Source: Henckelia pumila (Eukaryota > Streptophyta > Magnoliopsida > Lamiales > Gesneriaceae). Taken from it: DNA of 64,000 nucleotides. A model generated the notes under the pieces. It was given only the letters and a program-made list of their open reading frames with translations, was not told where the DNA came from and did not search any database. Positions 32,759-44,606 of the stretch are shown here, piece after piece. The position numbers were made by a program, and so were the translations under genes. Numbering within the stretch: position 1 is the first letter of the stretch; each line of letters opens with the position of its first letter. The stretch spans positions 18,648,622-18,712,621 of the forward strand of contig NC_133123.1 of the NCBI RefSeq assembly GCF_033568475.1. Direction: 5' to 3'.

Positions 32759-34131
32759 TGATAAGTGTGTTCAGTATACATTATTTTGTGTCATTTTTAT
32801 ATTTATTTAGCATGAATTTATTTTATTTTTGTGAGTTTTGTTAGTGTTTTATTTTATGTGCATGTATTATACTCTCCTGGTTGAATTTTGTAGGATAATG
32901 GAGTTTTTAAGAAGTGATTGTGCGGAAGACTCGCGCGCGCTCGAGAGCCCTTCTTGCGTGTGCGCTGTGTAAGATTCCAGAGACGTCAAAGCCAAGGCGC
33001 GTGCGGGCGAGATTACTTCTCGTGCGCGCGCAGAAGGAAGTTCCAGAGAGTTCAGGGGAAGCCGCGCGCGGGCGAGATCCTATCTCGCATACACGCAAGA
33101 GGTTGAACGAGCCACTGTCCATTTGAGCTGCGCGTGCGCGAGAACCATCCCAGACGCGCGCGCATGTTCGGAAATTTGTGTTGTTCGAGAATTTTTAGGT
33201 CAAGGAGGATTCTAATTGGCACGGACCCTATAAATAGAAATTTGATGTTATTTTTGGGGATTTTTTGTCTTTTTATTTTTGCACGCGAAGGCTGACGGCG
33301 GCTGCTTGAACAATTCTACAGTTTTTCTTCTACTCTCGTATTTTTTTAGTTTATGATTTTAGACTTGGTTTGATTAATTATGTTTACTAGTGAGTAGTAG
33401 TTTTTCTTCGATCAAGGCCACGTGATTGGACCAGACAATTTATGTAGAAAACTTGATTTTTTTATTTGAGATTTTCAGACTTGATTTGATTTTATTGGTT
33501 ATCGAATTTATATTTGTCTTGTGAATTTCTTGGCCAGTTATTTGCTTGCATGTTAATTGATTCCAATTCGACAGAGGAGGTTTCGATTTTGATCACTTCG
33601 ATATTCAACATAGTGTAAAACTGACAAGAAATAAAATTCGGTTTCATTATGGGGTTTGGGTGTAAACTGAATTTTCACAGTTATTCATGCATTCAAATTT
33701 TATTAGAATTACGAAAGATTAATTAATCCGTCAAAATTTGAATAGGTTTGATTTTTCTAGAAATAGTCCTTTGAACAAATTATGAAAATTCCCGTGAATT
33801 AAGATTAAGTCTGTTGTCTTAGATCGACTGCTTGTTACATAAATTGTCTGGTACCTACGTGAGTCCTTGATCGAGCTTTTCCCAAATTTGAGTTAAATCC
33901 AATTTTTCTTGCTGCGTTTTAGTTAATTTAATTTTATTTTCAATTTTAATTATTAGTTTAAAATCTGAATCACTTTTATTCATTAGTCTAGATTAAGTAG
34001 GAATAAATATATTTTGGTATTCATATTTATATAGTCCCTGTTGGTTCGACATCTGGACCTTTTTCCACTATATTAGAACTTGACCTGGTACGTTTGCTAG
34101 TTGATTTTTATCATACCAATTTTAGCGGTCA
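32759..34131 (+). repeat. 5' LTR of the Athila element (1373 bp)
   Basis: Starts TGATAAGTGTGTTCAG and ends TTTTAGCGGTCA. It contains CGCG-rich modules at 32925-33170 and, 60 bases later, a TATA box (CCCTATAAATAG, 33228-33239), so the promoter lies in the middle of the LTR. Compared with the 3' LTR it has an additional segment of about 30 bases near 32920-32960. Open frames in the GC-rich part are chance products of the repeat. Confidence 0.94.
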
Positions 34132-34137
34132 AGTTTT

Positions 34138-34155
34138 TGGCGTCGTTGCCGGGGA
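34138..34155 (+). other. Primer binding site
   Basis: TGGCGTCGTTGCCGGGGA lies six bases after the LTR. Athila and Tat elements typically have TGGCGCCGTTGCCGGGGA here, complementary to the 3' end of a tRNA (usually named as tRNA-Asp). One C-to-T change is seen. Confidence 0.85.
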
Positions 34156-34259
34156 CTGTTTGATATCAGAATTTTTATTTCGCTTGAGATTAGACATTAT
34201 TTATTTTCTTAAATTCTGAGTATAATTTCTTGGTGATTTTCAGGTACCTTCTGTTGTGC

Positions 34260-36611
34260 ATGCATAACATTCGATCTCAGGAATTATTACCACTTGATAT
34301 AGAGATCGAACGCACGCTTAGCAGGATCCGAAAAGCCAAGAAATCTATCAATATTGAATTAGAGTCAGAATCTGAATCAAAAGTAGAGATGGCGGACAAC
34401 CGTACTGTTTGGGATCTGATTAGGCCGCCAATTGAAGGTTATGGATCTAGCATAGTTCGCCCCGCTGTTGAGGCGAATAATTTTGAGCTGAAATCCTCTA
34501 CTATTCAGCTGATCCAACTGCAAGCAAGATTTGGGGGTACATCTTTGGAGGACCCCTACGCTCATCTGGAGCGTTTTCTGTCAATCTGCGATACGTTCAA
34601 AGTTAATGGGGTAACATCTGATGCAGTGCGACTGCGGTTATTCCCATTTTCTCTACAAGGCGAAGCTGTTGAGTGGCTAGATGATTTTTCTACTGGTTCA
34701 ATTACTACATGGGATCAACTTGTTCAGACTTTTCTGAACAAGTATTTTCCTCCAACGAAGATGGCAAAACTATTTTCTGACATCATCTCATTCAGGTAGA
34801 AGGAAGCTGAATCTCTACATGCGGCTTGGACCCGATTCAAAAATATGTTGAGGATGTGTCCTCAACATAAACTTAGTCAGATCCAGCAGACTCAGACCTT
34901 CTACAATGAGACGGATCAATCTGTTCGATCCATGTTGGATGCTGCTGCTAACGGAAGCCTATTCAGGAAGACACCAGCAGAGGCATGGGAAATCATTGGA
35001 AATATGGCTGAAAGCAACATTGGATGTCCAGACGTTAAGAAGGAGAAAAAGGCTGGAGTACTAGAAGCCGATGCACTGACAGCACTTAATGCCAAAATCG
35101 ATGTTCTTATTCATCAGATGGCAGTTATGTAGACAGCTTCAGCCAATCAAGTGCAAGTTCAACAGCCCGAGGAACAGCAAGAATTTGAGGTTGATGCGAA
35201 GAATTTCATGGGAAATCAAGGGAGACAGTCATACAATCCCTACAAAAATACTTACAATCCTGGCTGGAAGAATCATCCAAACTTCTCATGGAAAGCTGCA
35301 GATCCCACAACCAACACATCAAAGCCAGTCGAGAAGAAGCCATCTTTTGAAGAAATCATGATGAAATATGTAGCGGGTACTGAAACTCGCCTACAGAATC
35401 AAGAGGCAATGTTGCAGAAGTTGGAAACACAGATGAGTCAGATAGCAACACAGCTATCAACTAGGCCAGCAGGTTCGTTGCCTAGCAATACTGAGAGGAA
35501 TCCCAAGGATGTCAATGATATTTTGGCGGTGACTAGATCACAAGCAGAGACTGCAGAAAAGAATACTGAGGATGAGGAAGAAAGTGACCCACTCAAGGAA
35601 CAAGGGCTAGAGGAAGCACCCAAGCAGGCAGACTCGACGCCTACGGGCAAGAAAGGTAAGTCTTCTAACCTCATTATTAATGATCATATTGATTTGAGTA
35701 AACTCCCCTTCCCCCAAAGAGCAAAGCAACTGCAATTGGATAATCAATTTGCAAAATTTCTAGAGATTTTCAAAAAGCTTCATATCAATATTCCATTTGC
35801 AGATGCTTTGGCTCCAATGCCCAGTTATGCAAAATTTTTAAAAGAGATTTTGTCTAACAAAAGAAAACTTGTGGATTTTGAAACTGTGAAGTTGTCTGAG
35901 GAATGTTCTGCTATTTTACAAAATAAACTCCCTCCGAAACTTAAGGATCCCGGTATCTTTTCAATTCCATGCACTAATGGGAAGTCATTTTTTAACAAAG
36001 CTTTATGTGACTTAGGTGCAAGCATTAATCTTATGCCTTATTCATGTTTTGAAAAGCTAGGAATTGGTGAGGTTAAGCCAACCACTATCTCCCTGCAATT
36101 AGCTGATAGATCCATAAAATATCCAAAGGGGATTGTGGAAGATGTGTTGGTTAAGGTAGATAATTTTATATTTCCAGTGGACTTTGTTTTGCTTAATATG
36201 GAAGAGGATCGTGAGATACCTCTTATTTTGGGTAGACCGTTTTTAGCCACTGGAAAGGCGTTGATTGATGTGCATAAGGGAGAGTTGATTTTGCGTATGA
36301 ATGATGAGAAAGTGATATTTAATGTTTTTCATGAACTTTGATATCCTGCATACAATTCTGATTGTTTCAGAATTGATATTACTGATGATTTGGTTGAGTG
36401 TTCTCTGCAGGAGCAGTTGTCTGTGGAGCCTTTAGAAATATGTTTGACAGGAACAACTGATGAGGATCATGTCAGCAAGGAAGTTCATGAAGTGGCACGC
36501 TATCTAGATTGGAGTCTACCCTTTGACAGACTCATCAATACGAAGATGGGGGAGCTTGACCATACTCCAAAATCACTGAAGCCATCCATCAAAGAGCCCC
36601 CCCACTCTTGA
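34260..36611 (+). pseudogene. Athila gag and protease
   Basis: One frame from ATG 34260 (the start giving MHNIRSQELL; the acceptor-like tttcag is just upstream) to TGA at 36609. In-frame stops are TAG 34797 and TAG 35130 (both fit CAG to TAG) and TGA 36339. Gag: VRPAVEANNFELKSS, then LERFLSICDTFKVNGV, SLQGEAVEWLDDF and the FPPTKMAK box. The middle (35151-35650) is charged and low in complexity. The aspartic protease has CDLGASINLMP at about 36010 and IPLILGRPFLATG at 36220. No zinc knuckle is seen, as usual for Athila. Confidence 0.93.
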
Positions 36612-36633
36612 ACTTAAACCACTCCCTACTCAC

Positions 36634-39441
36634 TTGAAATATTTATATTTATTAAAGAATGACAAACTGCCAGTAATCTGTTCATATTCTTTGACAGGTT
36701 GTGAGGAGGAAAAACTGTTGTGGGTGATTAGAGAACACATAAGAGCCATAGGATGGAGCTTGGATGATATAAAGGGGATTAGTCCAACCATGTGCATGCA
36801 CAAAATATTGATGAAAGCGGAGCACAAGACATCTACTCAACCACAGAGGAGACTCAACCTGGCTATGCAAGAGGTAGTGAAAAGGGAGGTGATAAAACTC
36901 CTGGATGCAGGTATTATCTATCCTATATCTGATAGTGAATGGGTGAGTCCAATTCAAGTAGTGCCTAAAAAGGGAAGGATGACTGTTATTGAAAACGCAA
37001 ATAATGAATTGATTCCTACTAGAACTGTTACGAGGTGGCGGGTTTGTATTGATTATAGGAAATTTAATGACGCCACTCGTAAGGATCACTTCCCCCTTCC
37101 CTTTATTGATCAAATGGTTGAGAGACTTGCAGGGCATGCGTTTTATTATTTTTTGGACGGTTATTTCGGATAGATGCAAATTCCTATAGCACCTGAGGAC
37201 CAACATAAAACCACTTTTACTTGTCCTTATGGTACTTTTGCATATAAACGGATGCCGTTTGGTCTGTGTAATGCCCCTGCCACTTTTCAGCGGTGTATGA
37301 TGGCTATTTTTCATGACATGGTTGAAAAGTTTATTGAAGTGTTTATGGATGATTTTTATGTGGTTGGATCGTCATTTGATGCATGCTTATTTAATTTGAA
37401 AAAAGTGTTGCAAAGATGTCAAGAGAATAATCTTGTGTTGAATTGGGAAAAATGCCACTTCATGGTGAGAGAGGGCATTGTTTTAAGACATAAGGTGTCT
37501 GAGGTAGGTGTGGAGGTGGACCGAGAAAAACTTGAAGTAATTGAAAAACTTCCACCTCCCATGAATTTGAAAGGAATTCGAAGTTTTCTTGGGCATGCGG
37601 GTTTTTATAGGAGATTTATTAAAGATTTTTCTTTTATTGCTAAACCCCTTACTAATTTGATAATAAAAGATGTGCCTTTTAATTTTTCTGCTGAGTGCTT
37701 GCAGGCCTTTTAGATTTTGAAGCAAAAATTAATAACCGCACCTGTGATAGTAGCACCTGACTGGAATCTGCCGTTTGAATTGATGTGTGATGCGAGTGAC
37801 ACTGCGTTGGAAGTCGTGCTTGGACAAAAGAGGGACAAAGTAATTCATGTGATTTACTACGCCAGTATCACCCTGTCAGCCGCCCAACTGAATTATGCAA
37901 CTACTGAAAAAGAACTTCTCGCAGTAATGTTTGCCTTGGATAAATTCAGGTCATATTTGGTGGAAAGCAAAGTCATCGTTCACACAGATCATTCGGCGTT
38001 GAATTATTTGATGAGAAAGAAGGATGCTAAACCTAGGTTAATTCGATGGGTTTTAATGTTGCAAGAGTTTGATCTGAAAATTGTTGACAGGGAGGGCTCG
38101 GAGAATCAAGTTGCAGACCACCTTTCTCGTTTGGAAAATCAAGGAGTTGAAACGCAAGTGATTCATGATGATTTTCCAGACGAACAGCTATTTGAGGTAT
38201 CGAATTTACCATGGTATGCAGACATTGTAAACTACCTCTCAAGTAAGTTTCTTCCCTCGCATTTAACTTATCAACAGAAAAAGAAATTTTTCTCTGAGTT
38301 GAAATATTTTTTGTGGGAAGATACTTTTCTGTTTAAGATCTGTGCATATGGTATTATTCGTAGGTGTATTCCAGCGGAACAGGTAAGTTCTATACTCTCC
38401 CATTGTCACACAGGTCCGACTAGAGGTCACTTCGGCGCGGTTCGTACCGCTGCGAAAGTACTTCAATCGGGATTTTATTGGCCTTTGTTGTTTAAGGATG
38501 CATATACCTATGTGATTGCATGTGATGCTTGTCAGAAGGTTGGTAATATTTCTAGGAGACATGAGATGCCCCTAAATAATATTCTTGTTTGTGAGGTTTT
38601 TGATGTATGGGGTATTGATTTCATGGGACCGTTTTCTGTGTCTTAAGGGAACAAATATATCTTGGTTGCGGTCGATTATGTGTCTAAGTGGGTTGAAGCA
38701 CTTGCTTTTAGGAAAAATGACTCTAGGGTGATTGTGAAATTTTTGAAAAAATTCATCTTTGCTAGATATGGTACCCCTAGAGCCATAATTAGTGATGGAG
38801 GAACCCACTTTTGTAATAATCAATTTGATACACTTTTGACAAAATATGGGGTCACTCACAAGGTGGAAACACGTTATCATCCCCAAACTAGTGGGCAAGT
38901 TGAGATTTCTAATAGAGAGTTGAAAAGAATTTTGGAAAAAACTGTAAATTCAAACAGGAAAGAGTGGTCGAATAAATTAGACGATGCGTTATGGGCTTAT
39001 CGTACTGCTTTCAAAACACCTATAGGAACTTCTCCTTTTAGGTTTTTATATGGTAAAGCGTGTCATCTTCCTGTTGAACTTGAGCACAAAGCACTATGGG
39101 CTACTAAATTTCTGAATTTTAATTTGCAGGCTACAGGTGAAGAGCGTTTGTTGCAATTGCATGAGCTTGAGGAGCTTAGGTTAGATGTCTATGAGAATGC
39201 CAAGATTTATAAAGAAAAAATCAAGAAATTGCATGATCAACGCATCGTCTCACGTGAGTTTGAGGTAGGCCAAACTGTTTTATTATATAACTCACGTTTG
39301 AAGCTCATGCTAGGAAAGCTATGTTCGAGATGGTCAGGACCGTTATCTATCAAGCAAGTGATGCCCTATGGTACTGTCGGAATTTATAGTCCTGCAACAG
39401 GATCATTCAAAGTCAATGGGCAGAGGATAAAATTTTATTGA
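36634..39441 (+). pseudogene. Athila reverse transcriptase, RNase H and integrase
   Basis: This is the +1 frame relative to gag. Stops are at 37171, 37711 and 38644. Reverse transcriptase: VSPIQVVPKKGRMT, WRVCIDYRKFND, GTFAYKRMPFGLCNAPATFQ and the active site FMDDFYV (37347). RNase [19 protein letters not shown] (37780) and IVHTDHSAL (37978). Integrase: H2C2 finger ([11 protein letters not shown] ... CDACQKVG, 38400-38540), then core [17 protein letters not shown] and [14 protein letters not shown]. The tail continues to TGA 39439-39441. It is complete in length; only stops and the frame shift between protease and reverse transcriptase prevent translation. Confidence 0.95.
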
Positions 39442-39677
39442 GGTGGTATCGTGGATCCAGCACAGACCACTGTTGAATTGCATAACCTGACAAATTAATG
39501 AAAGGGAGGAACAGTCGGGCTATAGACTATAAATTTAGCGCTGGCTGGGAGGCAACCCAGTATTTATTTTTATGGTTTATTTTTTTTTTATTTTGGTTTC
39601 GCTTTTTTTTTTCGTTTTTTTTGTTTTAATATTAATTGTTTTTCTTTTGCAGACTAAAAAGCGGCTGTTCCATTAAA

Positions 39678-39852
39678 CCGCGCGCGAGCCTTCTTTCTCG
39701 CGCGTGTGCAGTTCAGAAGTCCAGAAGGCCTCAGAAGTGGCCGCGCGCGCGCGAGACTTCTTCTCGCGCGTGCGCAGCATAACTATCCAGAAGCCACAGA
39801 ATCCCGTCTCGCGCGCAAGCGAGACTCCTCCTCTCGCGCGCGCGAGAGAATC
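39678..39852 (+). repeat. CGCGCG module array upstream of the post-pol gene
   Basis: Modules such as CGCGCGCGAGACTTCTTCTC and CTCGCGCGTGCGCAG are repeated with short spacers containing CCAGAAG. They resemble the modules ahead of the TATA box in the LTRs. They lie about 280 bases before the ATG of the post-pol gene. The unusual protein-like strings they would encode are repeat artefacts. Confidence 0.85.
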
Positions 39853-40128
39853 CGACTGAAAAATAAACGGGATTCCTCTTTTTTCCCCCATTCTCCTCTT
39901 TCTCTTCTCTCTTCTCTCCCATAAACCCTAAATCCCCAATTCCCATACTCTCCAAATTCTCACTAACTTCCTGTCAAATTTGCCCATATTTTGCAGATAT
40001 TTGGAGTTTCTAGCCAATATCCAAGTTGGTGTCTGCCAATTTCTATCAAACCATCGAGAATCCTCCTATTTCGCGCTCACCACCACCGCGCGCCGCTCAC
40101 CGCCTCTGAATTCCGGCCGACCACCACC

Positions 40129-41258
40129 ATGCTAGTCAAAAGAGTTCGTTCGTCCGGACCTGCTGTCGCTAGCTCATCTTCATCCGTCGCACACTCCAAT
40201 CGATTTGTCTCTCGGGAGGCCCAAGAGAGGTATGAACACGCTAGACTCAATCGTAATCCAATTGGTGAGCGTGGATTATCTCTGGATTGTCATGAATTTG
40301 TTGCTTTGGGGATTAATAAGCGTAAATGGAATATATTTTGCAAAGTGCCCGAACCCGCCATTGTCCCGGTGGTTAGGGAATTTTATGCTAATGCCCCAGA
40401 CCGAGATGATTCTAAAGCCTTTGTCCGAGGAAAACTTGTTCCATTTGATGATGAGATGTGAATAGGTTGTTAGATACACCTGCTGCTGATGATAGTCAGT
40501 TTAGGAATTTTAAGGCGAATCCAGATTATAATCTGATTTTGCGAGAGATGTGTTATGTGTGTGCTCAGTGGCACGATCCTCTCCGGTTCACTCATTTTCT
40601 GGAGCGATTTCTGAAGCTTGAGCCGGCTTTATGGTATGCTTTCATAGCCCGTCGGCTTTTTCCCGTGCTACACACTATTGACGTGCAGGTGGATTGGGCT
40701 ATTCTTGTGTATGCGATTACGAAGCGATGGCCGATTGATGTGGGCACTCTCATCCACGATTCCATTATCTACTCGATGCGGACTCCGTCGGTGGGCCTCT
40801 ACTTTTCTCACACCATCATTGCCCTTTGTAGTCAGGCGTGTGTGCCAATCAGTCCAGATGAGGAATGGCTGCCACCTTTTAAGACAGTGGATGAGAAGCT
40901 CGCCACCTCCAAGCAAGCGAAGCGCAATTTAGAGTTTTATAGCGGTCACCCTCATGTTGGGAGTTCTTCTAGCGTTCATCCGCCGCCAGCACCTCCTCGC
41001 TGTTCCGCCCAGGACATGGCCATTGAGAGCTCCGCCTTCAACCATTATGCCATGGACTATTTTCAATCCACTTCCACTCACCTCCATAATGTGGAAGATA
41101 TGATGCGAAGCATGGCGACTCAGTTGGGGTTAGATACTTCCGATTTTCGTGCGGTACCTCATTATCCGCCCCCATTCCCGTTCCAGTCTGACATTCCGCC
41201 ACAATTTGCTCCAGTTGCACCTCAGGATACCTCCATCCCAGACGAAGAAGAAGATTAG
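40129..41258 (+). pseudogene. Post-pol gene of the Athila element, one frame shift
   Basis: ATG 40129 lies in CCACCATG, a good plant start context. The first frame (about 110 codons) ends at 40461 and the protein continues in another frame from about 40462 to TAG 41256-41258. The core is the plant transposon protein domain: LGINKRKWNIFCKVPEP, then VCAQWHDPLRFTHFLERFLK and VGLYFSHTIIALCSQACV. A Pro/Ser-rich tail follows and ends PDEEED. It is the counterpart of the truncated minus-strand copy at 9230-9994, but the two are distant. No transmembrane helix is obvious, so an envelope role is not supported by this sequence. Confidence 0.85.
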
Positions 41259-42867
41259 TCACCATGGGAGTTCATTTTGTTTCGTATTTTGTTTCGTATT
41301 TTGTTTGTTGCATTTTCTTGTGTTTTCTTTTGTCATTTATGTACTCTGAAGCATTGAGGGCAATGATTTAGATAATTATGGGGGGTGTTTAGTTATCATG
41401 TTTTGTGTTCATTCTGTTTGCATTTATTTTGTTTTGTTAGTTGCATATAGTTCGTATTCATAGCATGTCATTGTGTTGCTTATGTGTTGAGTTAAGAAAG
41501 AATTGGATAGCATGGCCAATGATGAGATTTTTTTTGCTTTGTTTTGAAACTGTAGTCCATGACCGTCTGCCTGTCTGACCAATTTTAACTGGTGAAACCA
41601 ATTAGATGAATGATCTCTGATATACTCTGTGATTTGTGCTAGAATCTGAGTTTGAAAAATGCAAACATAGAAATGATTGAGGCGTTGTTTGGATTTTTGG
41701 GCCTAATTTTCTTTGAATTAATTATCTCTAGTTGCCCTTTTTGAGCCTATACTTATATGAGTACATGAGGTACATATTCTGAAATTTGTTGATAATCATC
41801 GTTCACTGTTTATGTCTGTTGGTTTATGCACTGATTGAATTTGTATGATTTGATTGTGGATTGAAACTTGTCTAGAACTAGTTCAAACACTCTTCGAGGC
41901 GCAATACAGACATAACTGTGATTAGGAATGATTTATGCAATTTTTCTGTGAATCATTTGAGTCTTTCAAGCTACCCATTGATACATTCAATCCCTAGTAC
42001 CTTGTTTGAGCTTTAATGAAATCGAATGGCATGCGTGAAAACGTGTGGTAAACCCCCATTCGGCATCTTTTCCAGATCCTGCACTCACTACCTAATAATA
42101 GCTTAAACACTAAGTCTCACCTTAAAAGGAGTAGGTTGAATGTGTGAATTGTATATCCTCCTGAATTTGAATTTGAAGAGTGGAATGGTGTGAAAAAAAA
42201 AAAGAGAAAAAGATAGTGGTGAAAAAGAAAAAGAAAATTGATAGAATGGGTTGAAAAGAAAAATCTTAAAAACAAAGTGAATCAATGGTTTGATGAGGTG
42301 ATTTGGAATGAAACAAGAACAAGGAGGTGAATAATAATGGTTAGTCGTAATTTACTCCTTTCTTTGAACTGTTATCCTTCATTTGTAGCCATAAGTTAGG
42401 CCTAACATTACAATCTTATTAAATCCTCTTGACCGAGTCACAGTTGCCCAATATACTATTGGAGAAGAGTTGTGAGAATTTAGCATATGGACTGTTGATA
42501 GACACTGTTGATGAGTATGAATTTTTAATCAAAACACGCACGCATTATTTCTCTTTGAATTAAACCGATTGTGAGTGTTTTGATACCATCTATTTGATCC
42601 TATGTTACTTTGAAAAGTTCTCATGATCTATGAATGTGTGGATTGAACTTGGATGAAGGTACTTTGAAATATGAGTTGAAAAGATTGTAAGTTTATGCGA
42701 TGAACTAGTTTATTTTTAAACTTTTAAGTGTTAGTAGGCTTGATTTGATTGGATTTGAATTTTTAAAAAATTATTGCTGAGGCCATTGCTCCATAGTATT
42801 TCTTGATTCTTGTTTTAGTGTTTGTTTAGTATTGCTCGAGGGCGAGCAAGATTCAAGTATGGGGTGT
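41259..42867 (+). other. Athila 3' untranslated region and polypurine tract
   Basis: No gene is visible. An A-rich run lies at about 42193-42240. The end carries GCTCGAGGGCGAGCAAG (42834-42850) then TCAAGTATGGGGTGT directly before the 3' LTR, the standard Athila polypurine arrangement. Confidence 0.85.
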
Positions 42868-44606
42868 TGATAAGTGTGTTGAGTATACATTATTTTGTGT
42901 CATTTTTATATTTAATTCGCATGCATTTATTTTATTTTCGTGAGTTTTGTTAGTGTTTTATTTTATGTGCATGTATTATACTCTCCTGGTTGAATTTTGT
43001 AGGATAATGGAGTTTTTAAGAAGTGACTCTCGCGCGCGCGCTGTGTAAGATTCCAGAGACGTCAAAGCCAAGGCGCGCGCGGGCGAGATTACTTCTCGCG
43101 CGCGCGCAGAAGGAAGTTCCAGAGATTTTAGGGGAAGCCGCGCGCGGGCGAGCTCCTATCTCGCGCGCACGCGAGAGGTTGAAAGAGCCACTGTCCATTT
43201 GAGCTGCGCGTGCGCGAGAACCATCCCAAGCGCGCGCGCGTGTTCGGAAATTTGTGTTGTTCGAGAATTTTTAGGTCAAGAAGGATTCTAATTGGCGCGG
43301 ACCCTATAAATAGAAGTTTGATGATTTTTTTGATAACTTTTTGTCTTTTGATTTTTGCACGCGAAGGCTGATGGCGGCTGCTTGAACAATTCTACAGTTT
43401 TTCTTCTACTCTCGTATTTTTTTAGTTTATGATTTTAGACTTGGTTTGATTAATTATGTTTACTAGTGAGTAGTAGTTTTTCTTCGATCAAGGCCACGTG
43501 ATTGGGCCAGACAATTTATGTAGAAAACTTGATTTATTTATTTGAAATTTTCAGACTTGATTTGATTTTATTTGTTATCGGATTTATATTTGTCTTGTGA
43601 ATTTCTTGGCCAGTTATTTGCTTGCATGTTAATTGATTCCAATTCAACAGAGGAGGTTTCGATATTGATCACTTCGATATTCAACATAGTGTAAAACTGA
43701 CTAGAAATAGAATTCGGTTTCATTATGCGGTGTAAACTGAATTTTCACAGTTATTCATGCATTCAAATTTTATTAGAATTACGAAAGATTAATCTGTCAA
43801 AATTTGAATAGGTTTGATTGTTCTAGAAATAGTCATTTGAACAAATTAGAAAAATTCCCGTGAATTAAGATTAAGGCTGCGTTTACTTATGTTGATATGA
43901 TTATGAAGATATAATTTATTAGGTGATTATTAAACTAATTAGATATGAAATAGAGTGTTATGGATAAATAATAATTTGTTTACGGTGATTGATTACGATT
44001 GTGATTAAAATTGTGATTAAACAAAAATTCACAATTTTGTCCTTTAAATATAATAGAAATGATTAGAAATAAGGGTATATTATGAGTTTTCTAATTTTCT
44101 TTCCATTTATACAAGCCATAGATTATTTATCCTTAATAAAATTGAGGATTAAAAATCATGCTCAAATCTAATTATTAACGGGCCCTTGAGTTTATGAATT
44201 TTTGTAAATTTTTAAGTAAGCATGAGATGAATTAGTATTAATAGTCTTATCACATGATAATCACCTCAAGTAAACGCAGCCTAAGTCTGATGTCTTAGAT
44301 CGACTGCTTGTTACATGAATTGTCTGGTACCTATGTGAGTCCTTAATCGAGCTTTTCCCAAATTTGAGTTAAATCCAAATTTTCCTGCTGCGTTTTAGTT
44401 AATTTAATTTTATTTGCAATTTTAATTATTAGTTTAAAATCTGAATCACTTTTATTTATTAGTCTAGATTAAGTAGGAATAAATATATTTTGGTATTCAT
44501 ATTTATACAGTCCTTGTGGTTCGACATCTGCACCTTTGTCCACTATATTATAACTTGATCTGTTACGCTTGCCAGTTGATTTTTATCATACCGATGTTAA
44601 CGGTCA
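42868..44606 (+). repeat. 3' LTR of the Athila element, with an inserted MITE
   Basis: It starts TGATAAGTGTGTTGAG and ends GTTAACGGTCA. GC-rich modules at 43026-43250 precede a TATA box (CCCTATAAATAG, about 43305). Length is 1739 with the MITE and about 1329 without it and its duplicated TAA. The 5' LTR lacks the MITE, which gives the order of events. Confidence 0.94.
43875..44281. mobile_element. 407-bp MITE with TAA target duplication
   Basis: Ends are GGCTGCGTTTACTT and AAGTAAACGCAGCC, perfect 14-base inverted repeats. TAA flanks both sides (43872-43874 and 44282-44284). The 5' LTR has the empty site (GATTAAGTCTG). A three-base TAA target suggests the PIF/Harbinger (Tourist-like) group. 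The interior is AT-rich and noncoding. Confidence 0.93.

Larger units (their letters stand above)
32759..44606 (+). mobile_element. Complete 11.8 kb Athila-type Ty3/gypsy retrotransposon, nested in a LINE
   Basis: Both LTRs are present (32759-34131 and 42868-44606), both start TGATAAGTGTGTT and end with CGGTCA. The five bases outside are CACAC on both sides (32754-32758 and 44607-44611), a perfect target duplication. Order inside: primer site, gag-protease, reverse transcriptase-RNase H-integrase, a GC-rich module array, the post-pol gene, a long untranslated region and a polypurine tract. All reading frames carry stops, so this copy is inactive. It split a minus-strand LINE. The LTRs differ at scattered sites and by one 407-bp insertion, so it is not very young. 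Confidence 0.96.

Noticed and set aside
32914..33126. Open frames of 60-74 codons on both strands in GC-rich LTR segments (also at 39673-39955 and 43016-43198)
   Set aside because: They consist of Arg/Ala strings produced by CGCG modules, exist on both strands at once and are not conserved between the two LTRs.
36682..37314. 210-codon minus-strand frame opposite the Athila reverse transcriptase
   Set aside because: It is antisense to a clear reverse transcriptase with its active site, and its composition matches a shadow frame.
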